Below, piece after piece: positions 16,880 to 25,755 of a DNA stretch of 64,000 nucleotides. Both the position numbers and the translations under genes were made by a program. Position 1 is the stretch's first letter. Each line of letters starts with the position of its first letter. The notes beneath the pieces were generated by a model. It was not told the origin of the DNA and made no database searches. It worked only from the letters and a program-made list of their open reading frames with translations. This DNA comes from an uncultured Campylobacter sp. (GTDB lineage: Bacteria > Campylobacterota > Campylobacteria > Campylobacterales > Campylobacteraceae), in NCBI RefSeq assembly GCF_938039205.1, contig NZ_CALHVM010000058.1, forward strand, positions 62,001-126,000. Direction: 5' to 3'.

Positions 16880-17047
16880 GCATTGTTTTTCATATTTTGT
16901 AAAGTCTTGCCTGTCAAGCTAGCCTAATTCTTTTTCTGCTATTTGAAACGCTTGTATCAAAAAGCGCTTGTTTTACGCAGCTGTCGCTCTCTTGGGCAAA
17001 TTTAACAGGCACATTGCTGCAAAAGATTTCTATAAGTTTAATCTACA

Positions 17048-17053
17048 TATAAT
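17048..17053 (+). promoter_or_regulatory. -10 box for the excalibur gene
   Basis: CATATAATAC contains TATAAT 43 bases before the ATG at 17096; AAGGAG at 17084-17089 is a strong ribosome site. Confidence 0.6.
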
Positions 17054-17095
17054 ACCGAAGCTATCTAAAATCGCTCATCTTTTAAGGAGAAAAAT

Positions 17096-17314
17096 ATGAA
17101 ATATGTTTTGCTTAGTTTAATGGTCGCAAGTTTTGCTTTCAGTACTACGATTGATTGCAACAAAAAAACGCATTGCAGTCATTTTAGCAGTTGCGCCGAG
17201 GCAAAAGAGTATCTAAAAAAATGCGGAAGATACGAGGATGGTGGAACTCAAAGAACCGACGGCGATAACGACGGCATACCTTGCGAAAGGCAATTCTGCA
17301 GTAAAGAAAAATAA
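17096..17314 (+). CDS. Small secreted excalibur calcium-binding domain protein
   Basis: A 72-residue protein with a signal peptide (residues 1-17, ending near AFST) and a cysteine-rich mature part: CNKKTHCSHFSSCAEAKEYLKKC, then the excalibur DGDNDGIPCE motif (a D-x-D-x-D-G calcium loop) and a final cysteine. Such domains occur alone or fused to extracellular nucleases and peptidases, and the six mature cysteines suggest disulfides in the periplasm. It lies 57 bases before gne and may share its transcript. Role unknown; calcium binding is inferred from the motif. Confidence 0.85.
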   Translation: MKYVLLSLMVASFAFSTTIDCNKKTHCSHFSSCAEAKEYLKKCGRYEDGGTQRTDGDNDGIPCERQFCSKEK

Positions 17315-17371
17315 TTTAGCAAAAGCATGCATAACGAAATGTATTCGTAAATCACAATATTAGGAATCGCT

Positions 17372-18358
17372 ATGAAAATTTTAATAACAGGCGGAGCGGG
17401 CTACATCGGCTCTCACGTGCTAAAGGCGCTTTTAAAGCAAGGCGGGCACGAGATAACGGTCGTGGATAATCTCTGCAAAGGTACTACAAAGGCGCTTGAC
17501 GCGCTTGAGAAAATCGGTAAATTTAAGTTCGTAAAGGCAAATTTGGAAGATGATCTAAGCGGGATTTTTGCGGAGGGCAAATTTGACGCGATTATCCATT
17601 TCGCCGCATTTATCGAGGTTTTTGAAAGCACGCAAGATCCGCTAAAATACTACCTAAACAACACCGCAAACGTCGCTAAAATTTTGACCTATTGTAAGCA
17701 GTACGGCGTAAATAAATTTATCTTTAGCTCCACGGCGGCGGTTTACGGCGAGCCAGAGATCGGAGAGGTCGATGAGCAAACCGCGGCAAATCCGATAAAC
17801 CCGTACGGCCGAAGCAAGCTAATGAGCGAGTGGATCATCAAAGATTACGCCGCTTCAAATGAAAATTTCAAATTTGCGATTTTGCGTTACTTTAACGTCG
17901 CGGGCGCCGACGAGGAGGGTCTCATCGGGCAAAACTATCCAAACGCCACGCATCTAATCAAAGTCGCGACGCAGACGGCTCTGGGTAAGCGTGAGAGTAT
18001 GGGAATTTTTGGTAGCGACTATCCTACCGCAGACGGCACCTGCGTGAGAGACTATATCCACGTGAGCGACCTGGCCGACGCACATTTAAGCGCGCTAGAG
18101 TATCTAAGTGAGTACGAAAAAAGCGAAATCTTTAACGTTGGCTACGGCCGCGGCTTTAGCGTAAAGGAAGTTATAGAAACGGCTAAAAAAGTAAGCGGGG
18201 TTGATTTTAAGGTTATTAACTCGCCTCGCAGACAGGGCGACCCCGCACGACTCATCGCAAAGCCTGAAAAGATAAGAAATTTAACTAACTGGCAGCCTAA
18301 GAGAGAGGATCTGGCGCTAATCATAAAAACCGCGCTTGAGTGGGAGAAGAGGCTGTGA
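17372..18358 (+). CDS. gne: UDP-glucose / UDP-GlcNAc 4-epimerase
   Basis: The 328-residue extended SDR has TGGAGYIGSHV, the catalytic SSTAAVYGEP and YGRSK (Y-x3-K), and GalE-type YFNVAGAD and GTCVRDYIHVSDLADAH. In C. jejuni the orthologue (Cj1131c, GalE/Gne) heads the pgl locus and makes both UDP-Gal and UDP-GalNAc, the donor for PglA, PglJ and PglH. It holds the same position here. The end overlaps the GTG start of ugd by four bases. Use of UDP-GlcNAc is inferred from the context. Confidence 0.9.
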   Translation: MKILITGGAGYIGSHVLKALLKQGGHEITVVDNLCKGTTKALDALEKIGKFKFVKANLEDDLSGIFAEGKFDAIIHFAAFIEVFESTQDPLKYYLNNTANVAKILTYCKQYGVNKFIFSSTAAVYGEPEIGEVDEQTAANPINPYGRSKLMSEWIIKDYAASNENFKFAILRYFNVAGADEEGLIGQNYPNATHLIKVATQTALGKRESMGIFGSDYPTADGTCVRDYIHVSDLADAHLSALEYLSEYEKSEIFNVGYGRGFSVKEVIETAKKVSGVDFKVINSPRRQGDPARLIAKPEKIRNLTNWQPKREDLALIIKTALEWEKRL

Positions 18359-19677
18359 GGATCGCAGTCGTAGGCACTGGCTACGTGGGGCTCGTTAGCG
18401 GCGCGTGCCTAGCTAAAATGGGCAACGACATCATATGCGTAGACGTAGACGAAGCCAAGATAAACGCCCTAAATAACGGCGTCATACCGATCTATGAGCC
18501 TGGACTTTCTGAGATCGTCGCGGAGTGCAGGGTAAACGGCGCACTCAAATTTAGCGTCGATATAAAAGAGGCCTTGGCGCACGCTAGCGTGCTATTTATC
18601 GCAGTGGGCACGCCTATGGGCGCGGACGGGCAGGCTGATCTACGCTACGTGCTAGAGGTCGCAAAAAGTATCGGGCAAAATTTAACCTCGCCGCTAATCG
18701 TCGTGGATAAATCAACCGTCCCCGTCGGCACTGCAGAGAAGGTAACCGAAGTGATCGCGGGCGAGCTAAAAAAGAGAAATATGGACGTCAAATTTGAAGT
18801 CGTCTCAAACCCCGAGTTTTTAAAAGAGGGCGCGGCAGTAGAGGACTTTTTAAAGCCCGATCGCGTCGTAGTAGGCGCTAGTAGCGAGTGGGGTCAAAGC
18901 GTTATGCGCGAGCTTTACGCACCGTTTATGAAAAATCACGACCGCTTTATCGCTATGGACGTAAAGTCCGCAGAGATGACCAAATACGCCGCAAACGCTA
19001 TGCTAGCGACTAAAATAAGCTTTATAAACGAGATCGCGGGTATCTGTGAGCGCGTAGGCGCGGATGTAAATTTGGTGCGAAAAGGAATCGGCAGCGACTC
19101 TCGCATCGGTTATAGCTTTATATATCCTGGCTGCGGATACGGCGGTAGCTGTTTTCCAAAGGATGTCGAGGCGCTCATCTACACCGCCAGACAAAACGGT
19201 TTTGAGCCGAAGGTTTTAAGCGCGGTGGAGGCTAGAAACGCGGCGCAAAAAACGGTGCTTTTTGAAAAAATTTCAGCATTTTTCGGCGGAAATTTGAGCG
19301 GAAAAACGGTGGCGATTTGGGGGCTAGCGTTTAAACCAAACACCGATGATATGCGCGAGGCTAGCTCGCTAGTGCTCATAAAAGCGCTAGAAAACGCGGG
19401 CGCAAACGTAGTCGCCTACGATCCAAAAGCCGTAAACGAAGCCAAAAAATATCTACCTAACTCAAATTTAAAATTTGCTCCAAACAAATACGACGCGCTA
19501 AACGGCGCCGACGCGCTCGCGCTGGTTACCGAGTGGAGCGAGTTTAGGTCGCCTGATTTTATGGAGATGAAACAGCGGCTAAAAAATGCCGTGATCTTTG
19601 ACGGGCGCAATCAATACGACGCGAAAAATCTGTCAAATTTGGGCTTTAAGTATTTTCAAATCGGAGTAAAAGCATGA
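18355..19677 (+). CDS. ugd: UDP-glucose 6-dehydrogenase
   Basis: GTG at 18355 in a GTGA overlap with gne gives MRIAVVGTGYVGLVSGACLA; a longer reading from GTG 18340 is less likely. The 440-residue protein has the NAD Rossmann motif, AVGTPMGADGQADLRYV, KSTVPVGT, SNPEFLKEGAAVEDFLKPD and the catalytic cysteine in GCGYGGSCFPKD. It oxidises UDP-glucose twice to UDP-glucuronate. Orthologues exist in C. jejuni capsule loci but not in its pgl operon. Its overlap with the ecotin gene and the UDP-glucuronate epimerase upstream point to uronic acids in a surface or N-linked glycan. Confidence 0.92.
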   Translation: MRIAVVGTGYVGLVSGACLAKMGNDIICVDVDEAKINALNNGVIPIYEPGLSEIVAECRVNGALKFSVDIKEALAHASVLFIAVGTPMGADGQADLRYVLEVAKSIGQNLTSPLIVVDKSTVPVGTAEKVTEVIAGELKKRNMDVKFEVVSNPEFLKEGAAVEDFLKPDRVVVGASSEWGQSVMRELYAPFMKNHDRFIAMDVKSAEMTKYAANAMLATKISFINEIAGICERVGADVNLVRKGIGSDSRIGYSFIYPGCGYGGSCFPKDVEALIYTARQNGFEPKVLSAVEARNAAQKTVLFEKISAFFGGNLSGKTVAIWGLAFKPNTDDMREASSLVLIKALENAGANVVAYDPKAVNEAKKYLPNSNLKFAPNKYDALNGADALALVTEWSEFRSPDFMEMKQRLKNAVIFDGRNQYDAKNLSNLGFKYFQIGVKA

Positions 19678-20117
19678 GGAAAATTTTACTTTTTATCGCG
19701 GCTTGCGCGCTGCCGTTTGCGCTTTTGGCGGGCGAAAACGCGGCGAAAACCGAGGAAAATATTTTCGAGCTACCTATTTCAAAGATGCCGCCTGATTATT
19801 TTAAATACGAAGTCGCGTTTTTTAAAGATATGCAAATCAACTGCAACTTTGCCTTTTTACTCGGCGGAAAACTCGAGGAAAAAGAGGACGCGCGCGGGAT
19901 TTATTATGAATTTAGCGGCGGTGACGAGCTGGCGCAAACGATGATGCTTTGCAAGGACGGAAAGAAAAAGAGGCGGGTTTATTACGAATTCACTCAAATT
20001 TTACCTGGCGTTAGCCCCGTTAAAATCATAACTCCGCAAGGAGTAGGCGCGGAAATAAGAATGTATGAACGCGTAAAAACGATAGAACCAAAAAAATTAA
20101 AAAGGAAAAATAAATGA
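19674..20117 (+). CDS. eco: Ecotin-family periplasmic serine protease inhibitor
   Basis: The 147-residue protein has a signal peptide (about residues 1-19) and matches ecotin along the mature part: INCNFAFLLGGKLEEK corresponds to the VDCNLHRLGGKLE region of E. coli ecotin, and QTMMLCKDGKKKRR to the reactive-site loop STMMACPDGKKEKK. The P1 methionine (Met90) and the disulfide cysteines (Cys57 and Cys93) are conserved. PVKIITPQGVGAEIRMYE matches the C-terminal dimerisation strands. Ecotin blocks trypsin-like, chymotrypsin-like and elastase-type proteases, including neutrophil elastase. ATGA overlaps at both ends tie it to two sugar dehydrogenase genes, an unexpected partner set. Confidence 0.88.
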   Translation: MRKILLFIAACALPFALLAGENAAKTEENIFELPISKMPPDYFKYEVAFFKDMQINCNFAFLLGGKLEEKEDARGIYYEFSGGDELAQTMMLCKDGKKKRRVYYEFTQILPGVSPVKIITPQGVGAEIRMYERVKTIEPKKLKRKNK

Positions 20118-21346
20118 AAATAGCCGTTATTGGACTAGGATACGTTGGGCTGCCTTTGGCGGCTGCATTTAGCGAGAAATACGAAGTCACGGGCTTTGAC
20201 GTCAATGCCGCCCGCATAGAGGAGCTCAAAAGCGGGTATGACCGCACACTGGAGCTTAGCGCCGAGCAGATGAAAAAAGCGATAGAGAACGGCATGAAAT
20301 TTAGCCTAAATTTGGACGATATAAAGGATTGCAATTTCTTTATCGTTACCGTCCCGACGCCGATAGATAAAAACAAACGTCCCGATCTAACGCCAGTGGT
20401 AAAAGCCACGCAAAGCGTCGCAAAGGTGCTAAAAAAGGGCGATATAGTCGTGTATGAAAGCACGGTGTATCCTGGCGTCACGGAGGAGATTTGCGTGCCG
20501 CTGCTTGAGCAAAGCGGGCTTAAATTTAACGAGGACTTTTTCTGCGGATACTCGCCTGAGCGCATAAACCCGGGCGATAAAGAGCACACCGTAACTAAAA
20601 TCAAAAAAATCACTAGCGGCTCGACGCCCGAGGTAGCCGACAAGGTCGATGAGGTCTACCGCTCGATCATAACGGTGGGCACGCATAAAGCGCCTACTAT
20701 CAAGGTTGCTGAGGCCGCCAAAGTCATCGAAAACACGCAGCGCGATATCAACATCGCCTTTATGAACGAGCTTGCTATGATATTTAACAAGATGAACATC
20801 GACACGAACGCCGTTTTGCAGGCTGCGGGCACGAAGTGGAATTTCTTAAATTTTCGCCCTGGGCTAGTAGGCGGCCACTGCATCGGCGTAGATCCATACT
20901 ACCTCACGCACAAGGCGCAGGAGCTTGGCTTTCATCCGGAAATGATCCTAGCCGGACGCCGCATCAACGACAATATGGGCAAATACGCCGCAGATCAGGT
21001 CGTAAAACTGATGATAAAAAGGGGCGTTTTGATAAATTCGGCTCGCGTTTTGGTGCTTGGCCTTACGTTTAAAGAAAACTGCCCGGATATCCGTAACTCG
21101 CGCGTGATAGACGTGATCGAGGAGCTTAAGGATTTTGGTTGCCGCGTGGACGTCTACGATCCGTGGGCGGACGAGGCCGAGGTAAAGCGCGAATACGGTA
21201 TCGTGCCGCTAAAAAGCTTTGACGAGGAGGACTACGACTGCGTCGTGATCGCCGTCGCTCACGATAAATTTAAAGGGTTAAAATTTAGCAAAGCTCTCGT
21301 TTACGATATCAAAAACGTTTACGAAAACGCCGACGCAAGGCTGTAA
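20114..21346 (+). CDS. UDP-HexNAc 6-dehydrogenase, WbpO/TviB-like
   Basis: The 410-residue nucleotide-sugar dehydrogenase has GLGYVGLPLA, the NAD-binding N-terminus, YESTVYPG, GYSPERINPGD and the catalytic Cys256 in LVGGHCIGVDPYYL. That motif and the KENCPDIRNS segment place it with TviB/WbpO, which oxidise UDP-GalNAc (or UDP-GlcNAc) to the uronate, and not with Ugd. The product UDP-HexNAcA would give a glycan residue of 217 Da. It starts in an ATGA overlap with ecotin and ends in a one-base overlap with the flippase gene. Substrate choice between GalNAc and GlcNAc is not settled. Confidence 0.87.
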   Translation: MKIAVIGLGYVGLPLAAAFSEKYEVTGFDVNAARIEELKSGYDRTLELSAEQMKKAIENGMKFSLNLDDIKDCNFFIVTVPTPIDKNKRPDLTPVVKATQSVAKVLKKGDIVVYESTVYPGVTEEICVPLLEQSGLKFNEDFFCGYSPERINPGDKEHTVTKIKKITSGSTPEVADKVDEVYRSIITVGTHKAPTIKVAEAAKVIENTQRDINIAFMNELAMIFNKMNIDTNAVLQAAGTKWNFLNFRPGLVGGHCIGVDPYYLTHKAQELGFHPEMILAGRRINDNMGKYAADQVVKLMIKRGVLINSARVLVLGLTFKENCPDIRNSRVIDVIEELKDFGCRVDVYDPWADEAEVKREYGIVPLKSFDEEDYDCVVIAVAHDKFKGLKFSKALVYDIKNVYENADARL

Positions 21347-22860
21347 TGCTCGTAAATTTGATCAGCTCCATCGTCGTTTTTATCGTCTCGATGGGGATAA
21401 ATTTTTTCCTCACGCCTTACATTCTAAAAAGCCTAGGCAACGAAGCCTACGGCTTTGTCGGGCTGTCTAACGCTATCGTGGCTTATGCTCTAGTAGTAAC
21501 CGCTGCGATAAACTCGGTTAGCGGCCGTTTCGTCGCGTACGAGTGGCACAGAGGGGGCACCCGCGCGGCTAACGCCTACTACTCGTCGGTTCTAGTCGTA
21601 AATATCTTTTTTTGCGTTCTGATTTTGCTGGGTGCCGGCATTTTTATCTTAAATTTACAAAGCGTGCTAAACGTCAGCGACGCGCTGCTTAGCGACGTGC
21701 GGCTTACTTTTGCGTTTTATTTTATAAATTTTTGCGTCGGACTTTTTAACGGTGTCATCAGCGTCTCGATGTTTATCAAAAACAAGCTCTACATCATCTC
21801 CGTTCGCAACGCCGCGTCTAGCGCCATTTTGGCCGTTCTCATCGTCGCGCTTTTTTATTTTTTCAGACCGATGATCGCTTATATCGCGATCTCCGCTCTA
21901 GTCGCGTCGCTCTTTGTGTTTTTTACGAGCGTTTGGGTTTCGCGCCGTATCACTCCGGAGCTTAAATTTAACCCGCGCGAATTTGACTTTGCGCGGATAA
22001 AAGAGCTGCTAAAATCAGGCGTCTATAATAGCTTTAACGCCCTAAACCGCGTGCTTATGAGCGGTATGGATCTGTTTATCTGCAACATCTTTTTAAGCGC
22101 TAACGCGACGGGAATTTTAGCCGTTTCAAAGGCGGCTCCGATCATTTTGGAAAGCTTCGTAGCGCAGCTTAGCGCGATATTTGCGCCAAAATTTGTCGAG
22201 CACTACTCTAAGTCAAATTTGACCGCGCTTGTTGCGGATGCTAAATTTTCGATGCGAGTTACGGCTTTTGTCATGAGCGTACCGGCTGCTATTTTTGTGG
22301 CTTTTGGACGCGAATTTTACACGCTTTGGCTACCGTTTAAAAGCGCGGATGAGATAAGCCTAATCTATAATCTTTCGATGATAACCCTGGTGCCGATTAT
22401 ATTTATTAGCTACGTTTTTTCGCTTTTTAATCTCGACAGTGCGACCAATAAACTAAAACGCCCCGCGATAGCAAACACTATTTTGGGTGCCGGCACGATT
22501 TTGGCTCAGATTGCCGTGCTTAAATTTACACCTTACGGTATTTACGGTATGGCGATCGTCGGCGCCGCACTTTATTCGGTGCGCATTTTGGGGTTTGACC
22601 TCATAAATGCCGCCTTAAATTTGAGCTTGCCGCTTACCACTTTTTATGGCGTTTATTTTAAAAATTTGGCCGTTTTTGTAGCTGTTTGCGGGCTGTTTTT
22701 TTGGCTGCGAAATTTCGTGCAGATTTCAAGCTGGAGCGAATTTGCCGCGTATTCGGCGGTTTTACTTGCGCTCGGTTACGCCGCGAGCTTATTTTTGATA
22801 TTTGATAAAAGAGAGCAACTAATCGTGATAAATAAGATCAAATCGAAGTTTAAAAGATGA
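21346..22860 (+). CDS. Wzx-type oligosaccharide flippase (MOP superfamily)
   Basis: The 504-residue protein has 12 to 14 hydrophobic segments and the Wzx/MATE opening NFFLTPYILKSLGNEAYGFVGL. There are no Walker motifs, so it is not the ABC flippase PglK (about 560 residues in C. jejuni). It lies between gne/ugd/wbpO and the pgl glycosyltransferases, exactly where pglK would be expected. It therefore most likely flips the undecaprenyl-linked N-glycan precursor across the inner membrane, but flipping an LOS or O-chain unit cannot be excluded. ATG at 21346 overlaps the preceding TAA by one base. Confidence 0.82.
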   Translation: MLVNLISSIVVFIVSMGINFFLTPYILKSLGNEAYGFVGLSNAIVAYALVVTAAINSVSGRFVAYEWHRGGTRAANAYYSSVLVVNIFFCVLILLGAGIFILNLQSVLNVSDALLSDVRLTFAFYFINFCVGLFNGVISVSMFIKNKLYIISVRNAASSAILAVLIVALFYFFRPMIAYIAISALVASLFVFFTSVWVSRRITPELKFNPREFDFARIKELLKSGVYNSFNALNRVLMSGMDLFICNIFLSANATGILAVSKAAPIILESFVAQLSAIFAPKFVEHYSKSNLTALVADAKFSMRVTAFVMSVPAAIFVAFGREFYTLWLPFKSADEISLIYNLSMITLVPIIFISYVFSLFNLDSATNKLKRPAIANTILGAGTILAQIAVLKFTPYGIYGMAIVGAALYSVRILGFDLINAALNLSLPLTTFYGVYFKNLAVFVAVCGLFFWLRNFVQISSWSEFAAYSAVLLALGYAASLFLIFDKREQLIVINKIKSKFKR

Positions 22861-23612
22861 AAAATTTAGTATTCGTTATTTCGCTAAAAAGCGACGAGGC
22901 GCGCCGAGAAAAGCTAAAAGGGCGGTTTAAAAACTACGGCGAATTTAAGCTTGTCGAGGCGACCGACGGCAGGGCTATGAGCGCAAAGGAGTACTATGGC
23001 TACGCGCTAGCTAGCCTTGAGGCCTACGGCAGGCTGTTAAGCCCGTCCGAGGTCGGCTGCTCGCTCTCTCACATGCGCGCTTACGAGGAGTTTTTAAAAA
23101 GCGACGCCAAATTTGCTCTCATTTTAGAAGACGACGTTATCGGAGACGAGGACGGCGTGAAAAAGGCGTTTGAAACGGCTGCTAAGATGGACGAAGGCTC
23201 GGCGCTCATTTGCGGCGCGCAAGACGGGCTAGAGGGGCGATTTAGTGCATTTGGCAAAAAGCTGGAGGATGATTTTTGGCTGGTCTCAAAGCGCTCTTAC
23301 GGCACGATCTACCGAGCGGCTGCTTACGTGCTTGATAGGCGCGCGGCGGAAAAGATCTTGCAAACGCACAAAAAGGCACTTTGCGTGGCTGATTTTTGGA
23401 GAATTTTGCTTTTGCAAAACGGCTTAAAGATGTATTTTAGCGATATCTTTGCTCATCCGACAGATCTAGCGGACTCAAATATCCAAGCCGAGCGGGTGCA
23501 AAGAGCGCAGGTAAAGGTCTCCCCGCTAGCTCGCCTAAACAGCTTAAAATATGTCGCCGCAACGCGCCTTGAAGCAGCAATTTTAGGCTATGAGCGGATA
23601 TTTAAAAGATAA
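22857..23612 (+). CDS. GT25-family glycosyltransferase
   Basis: The 251-residue product starts with NLVFVISLKSDEARREK, and continues with SPSEVGCSLSHMRAYEEFL and ALILEDDV, the defining GT25 motifs (LgtB/LgtE/Lex1 family, beta-galactosyltransferases and relatives). It is coupled to the flippase gene by an ATGA overlap. C. jejuni has no GT25 in its pgl locus, so this enzyme may add a species-specific sugar to the N-glycan. An internal promoter may lie in the 93-base AT-rich gap that follows. Donor unknown. Confidence 0.85.
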   Translation: MKNLVFVISLKSDEARREKLKGRFKNYGEFKLVEATDGRAMSAKEYYGYALASLEAYGRLLSPSEVGCSLSHMRAYEEFLKSDAKFALILEDDVIGDEDGVKKAFETAAKMDEGSALICGAQDGLEGRFSAFGKKLEDDFWLVSKRSYGTIYRAAAYVLDRRAAEKILQTHKKALCVADFWRILLLQNGLKMYFSDIFAHPTDLADSNIQAERVQRAQVKVSPLARLNSLKYVAATRLEAAILGYERIFKR

Positions 23613-23705
23613 GAAACTAAGCGATTATAAAGCTCAAAATTTATAAAATCAATAATTTTGAAGATTTATTAAATTTTCGCGCACCGATTAAAATTTGGAG
23701 AGAGA

Positions 23706-24770
23706 ATGAAGGTTTTATTTATAATTTCGACCCTGCAAGCAGGCGGCGCTGAGCGCGTGATGAGCTTGCTAGCGAGCTATTTTGCGAAATTTCACGACGT
23801 AACGCTTTTAAAATTTGACACCAAACCGCCGTTTTACGAGCTAGACGAGAGGATAAAGCTGATCGATTTGCCTTTTCCGATGGTAAAAAAAGGATTTTTT
23901 GCAAATTTAATCAGGCGTGTGAAAAAGTTTTTTTATCAGCGAAATTTGATCAAAAACGGCGGTTTTGACGTCGTTATCTCTTCGATGGATAGCACCAATA
24001 TCAACGTGATTTTGTCGAATTTATTTATAAACAAACCGCTTTTTATCAGCGAGCATTCAAGCGCCGATTTTTTCAAAGGGCGCGGCTGGCTGTTTTTGCG
24101 CCGTATTCTATACCCGCTAGCTAGCGGACTCACGGTGCTTACAAAAGAGGACTACGAATACTATAGCTTCGTAAAAAATAAAACCGTGATGTATAATCCG
24201 ATGTTTGAAGCCAAAAAACAGGGCTTGCCGAAGGAAAATATCATCCTTTTCGTCGGTCGTCTCATCTCGCTTAAAGGTTGCGACGTATTTTTAAAAGCTA
24301 TGAGCCTAGTAGATAAAGAGCTTTTAAAAGAGTGGAAAATTGTGATAGCAGGCGCTGGCGAGGAAAGGCAAAGGCTAGAGCTCATCGCGCACGAACAACT
24401 GCATCTAAATGCCGAATTTATAGGGCAAACGAGCGATGTCGCTTCGCTTTACGAAAGGTCTAAAATTTTAGTCTCAAGCTCTAAAACCGAAGGCTTACCA
24501 AACGTTTTAATCGAGAGCGTATTTTTTAACTGCGCTAGGGTGGCGACTGCTACAAGCGGCGCAAAAGAGCTCATCGAGGACGGCAAGGACGGATTTTTAG
24601 TACCGATAGACGACGTAAAAGCGCTCGGAAGTAAAATCGAACTTTTAATGCGCAACGAGGAGCTAAGACTAGAGCTGGTAAAAAACGCCAACGAGCGCAA
24701 AAATGCCTTTAAAACCGATCAAATTTATCAAAAGTGGATGGATTTTATCACACAAAACATAAAGAGCTAA
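23706..24770 (+). CDS. pglH: N-glycan GT4 glycosyltransferase, PglH-like
   Basis: The 354-residue GT4 starts VLFIISTLQAGGAERVM and aligns by eye with C. jejuni PglH through FDVVISSMDSTNINV, PLFISEHSS, ILFVGRLISLKGCDVFLKAM and SKTEGLPNVLIESVFF. C. jejuni PglH is a processive alpha-1,4-GalNAc transferase that adds the last three GalNAc units. GGAGAGAGAATG provides a strong ribosome site. Followed after one base by pglI, the same order as in C. jejuni (pglH-pglI-pglJ-pglB). Number of sugars added and donor may differ in this species. Confidence 0.87.
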   Translation: MKVLFIISTLQAGGAERVMSLLASYFAKFHDVTLLKFDTKPPFYELDERIKLIDLPFPMVKKGFFANLIRRVKKFFYQRNLIKNGGFDVVISSMDSTNINVILSNLFINKPLFISEHSSADFFKGRGWLFLRRILYPLASGLTVLTKEDYEYYSFVKNKTVMYNPMFEAKKQGLPKENIILFVGRLISLKGCDVFLKAMSLVDKELLKEWKIVIAGAGEERQRLELIAHEQLHLNAEFIGQTSDVASLYERSKILVSSSKTEGLPNVLIESVFFNCARVATATSGAKELIEDGKDGFLVPIDDVKALGSKIELLMRNEELRLELVKNANERKNAFKTDQIYQKWMDFITQNIKS

Positions 24771-24771
24771 A

Positions 24772-25755
24772 ATGCTAAAAGTAAGCATAATAATCCCAAC
24801 CTACAACCGCAAAGAGCTTTTTGAAGCCGCCCTAAAAAGCGCGCTGGCTCAAGACTACGAAAACAAAGAAATCATAATCAGCGACGATAACTCAAACGAC
24901 GGCACGCGCGAGCTTGCGCAAAGCTACGTCGCTAAATATGGCAACGTAAAATACGTCTTAAACCAAACCTATGACCGCGGCCCAAACGGCAATAAAAACA
25001 ACGGTTTTGACCACGCTAGCGGCGATGCTTTCGTGATACTAGACGACGATGACTTGCTGATAGAAGGCGCCATAAGCAAGATGGCGGCCGTGCTAGAGCA
25101 GGGGTATGCTAGCGTATGGGCGAACTGTTATTTTGAGATTGACGGCGAGCCGACGACGAAATTTTCGGGATTTGGACTAAATAAAAGCGGGGAAATTTCG
25201 CCGCAGGACTACTACGACGGCAAGATAACGGGCGAGTTTTTGATAATGTTTCGCCGCGATGCGATCGGGCAGAGGCGCTTTGAAAAGGGGCTTTACGGTA
25301 GCGAAAATACGCTTTGGATCTACCTTTTTGATCTTCCTGCTTACTATCTACACGATGCAGTGCGTATTTACCGCTTTCACCGCAGCGACAGCGTCACGAT
25401 AAACTCGTTTAAGCGCCCGCTTTGCATAATGAAAGGCTACGCGATGACTGCGGAGCTCATTTTGCAAAAGATTGCTGAGAAAAACGCTCAAGCTAGAGCA
25501 AACGGGGCAAATTCGGCCGAGCCGAAATTTCGCGTAAACGATGCTCATATCGCGATCCTCTATAAAATGGCGGCGTACTATGCTAAATTTGGCGGCGAAT
25601 ACAAAAAAATGTACGAATATCTTTTTAAAAGCCTCAAATTTAAATTTACCAAAGAAGCGCTGGCGATGCTGACTTTAAGCCCGTTTCCAAAGTCTATGAT
25701 TTTGTTTTTAACTAAAATTCGCGTTTGGATATACAAAAAAACGCGCGGCGAATGA
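24772..25755 (+). CDS. pglI: N-glycan branching glycosyltransferase, PglI-like (GT2)
   Basis: The 327-residue GT-A enzyme begins KVSIIIPTYNRKELFEAALK, has IIISDDNSNDGT, the PNGNKNNG motif typical of PglI, and FVILDDDDLL for metal and nucleotide binding. In C. jejuni PglI adds the branching beta-1,3-glucose. The C-terminal AAYYAKFGGEYKKMYEYLFKSL-type segment also matches PglI. Presence of a PglI-like gene implies a branched glycan. The stop overlaps pglJ. Glucose as donor is inferred from the orthologue. Confidence 0.87.
   Translation: MLKVSIIIPTYNRKELFEAALKSALAQDYENKEIIISDDNSNDGTRELAQSYVAKYGNVKYVLNQTYDRGPNGNKNNGFDHASGDAFVILDDDDLLIEGAISKMAAVLEQGYASVWANCYFEIDGEPTTKFSGFGLNKSGEISPQDYYDGKITGEFLIMFRRDAIGQRRFEKGLYGSENTLWIYLFDLPAYYLHDAVRIYRFHRSDSVTINSFKRPLCIMKGYAMTAELILQKIAEKNAQARANGANSAEPKFRVNDAHIAILYKMAAYYAKFGGEYKKMYEYLFKSLKFKFTKEALAMLTLSPFPKSMILFLTKIRVWIYKKTRGE

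Noticed and set aside
18340..18354. GTG at 18340 as ugd start
   Set aside because: GTG at 18355 gives the canonical N-terminus and the four-base overlap seen at neighbouring genes.
21346..22860. PglK identity for the flippase
   Set aside because: The protein lacks Walker A/B and ABC signature motifs and has MOP-type helices throughout.
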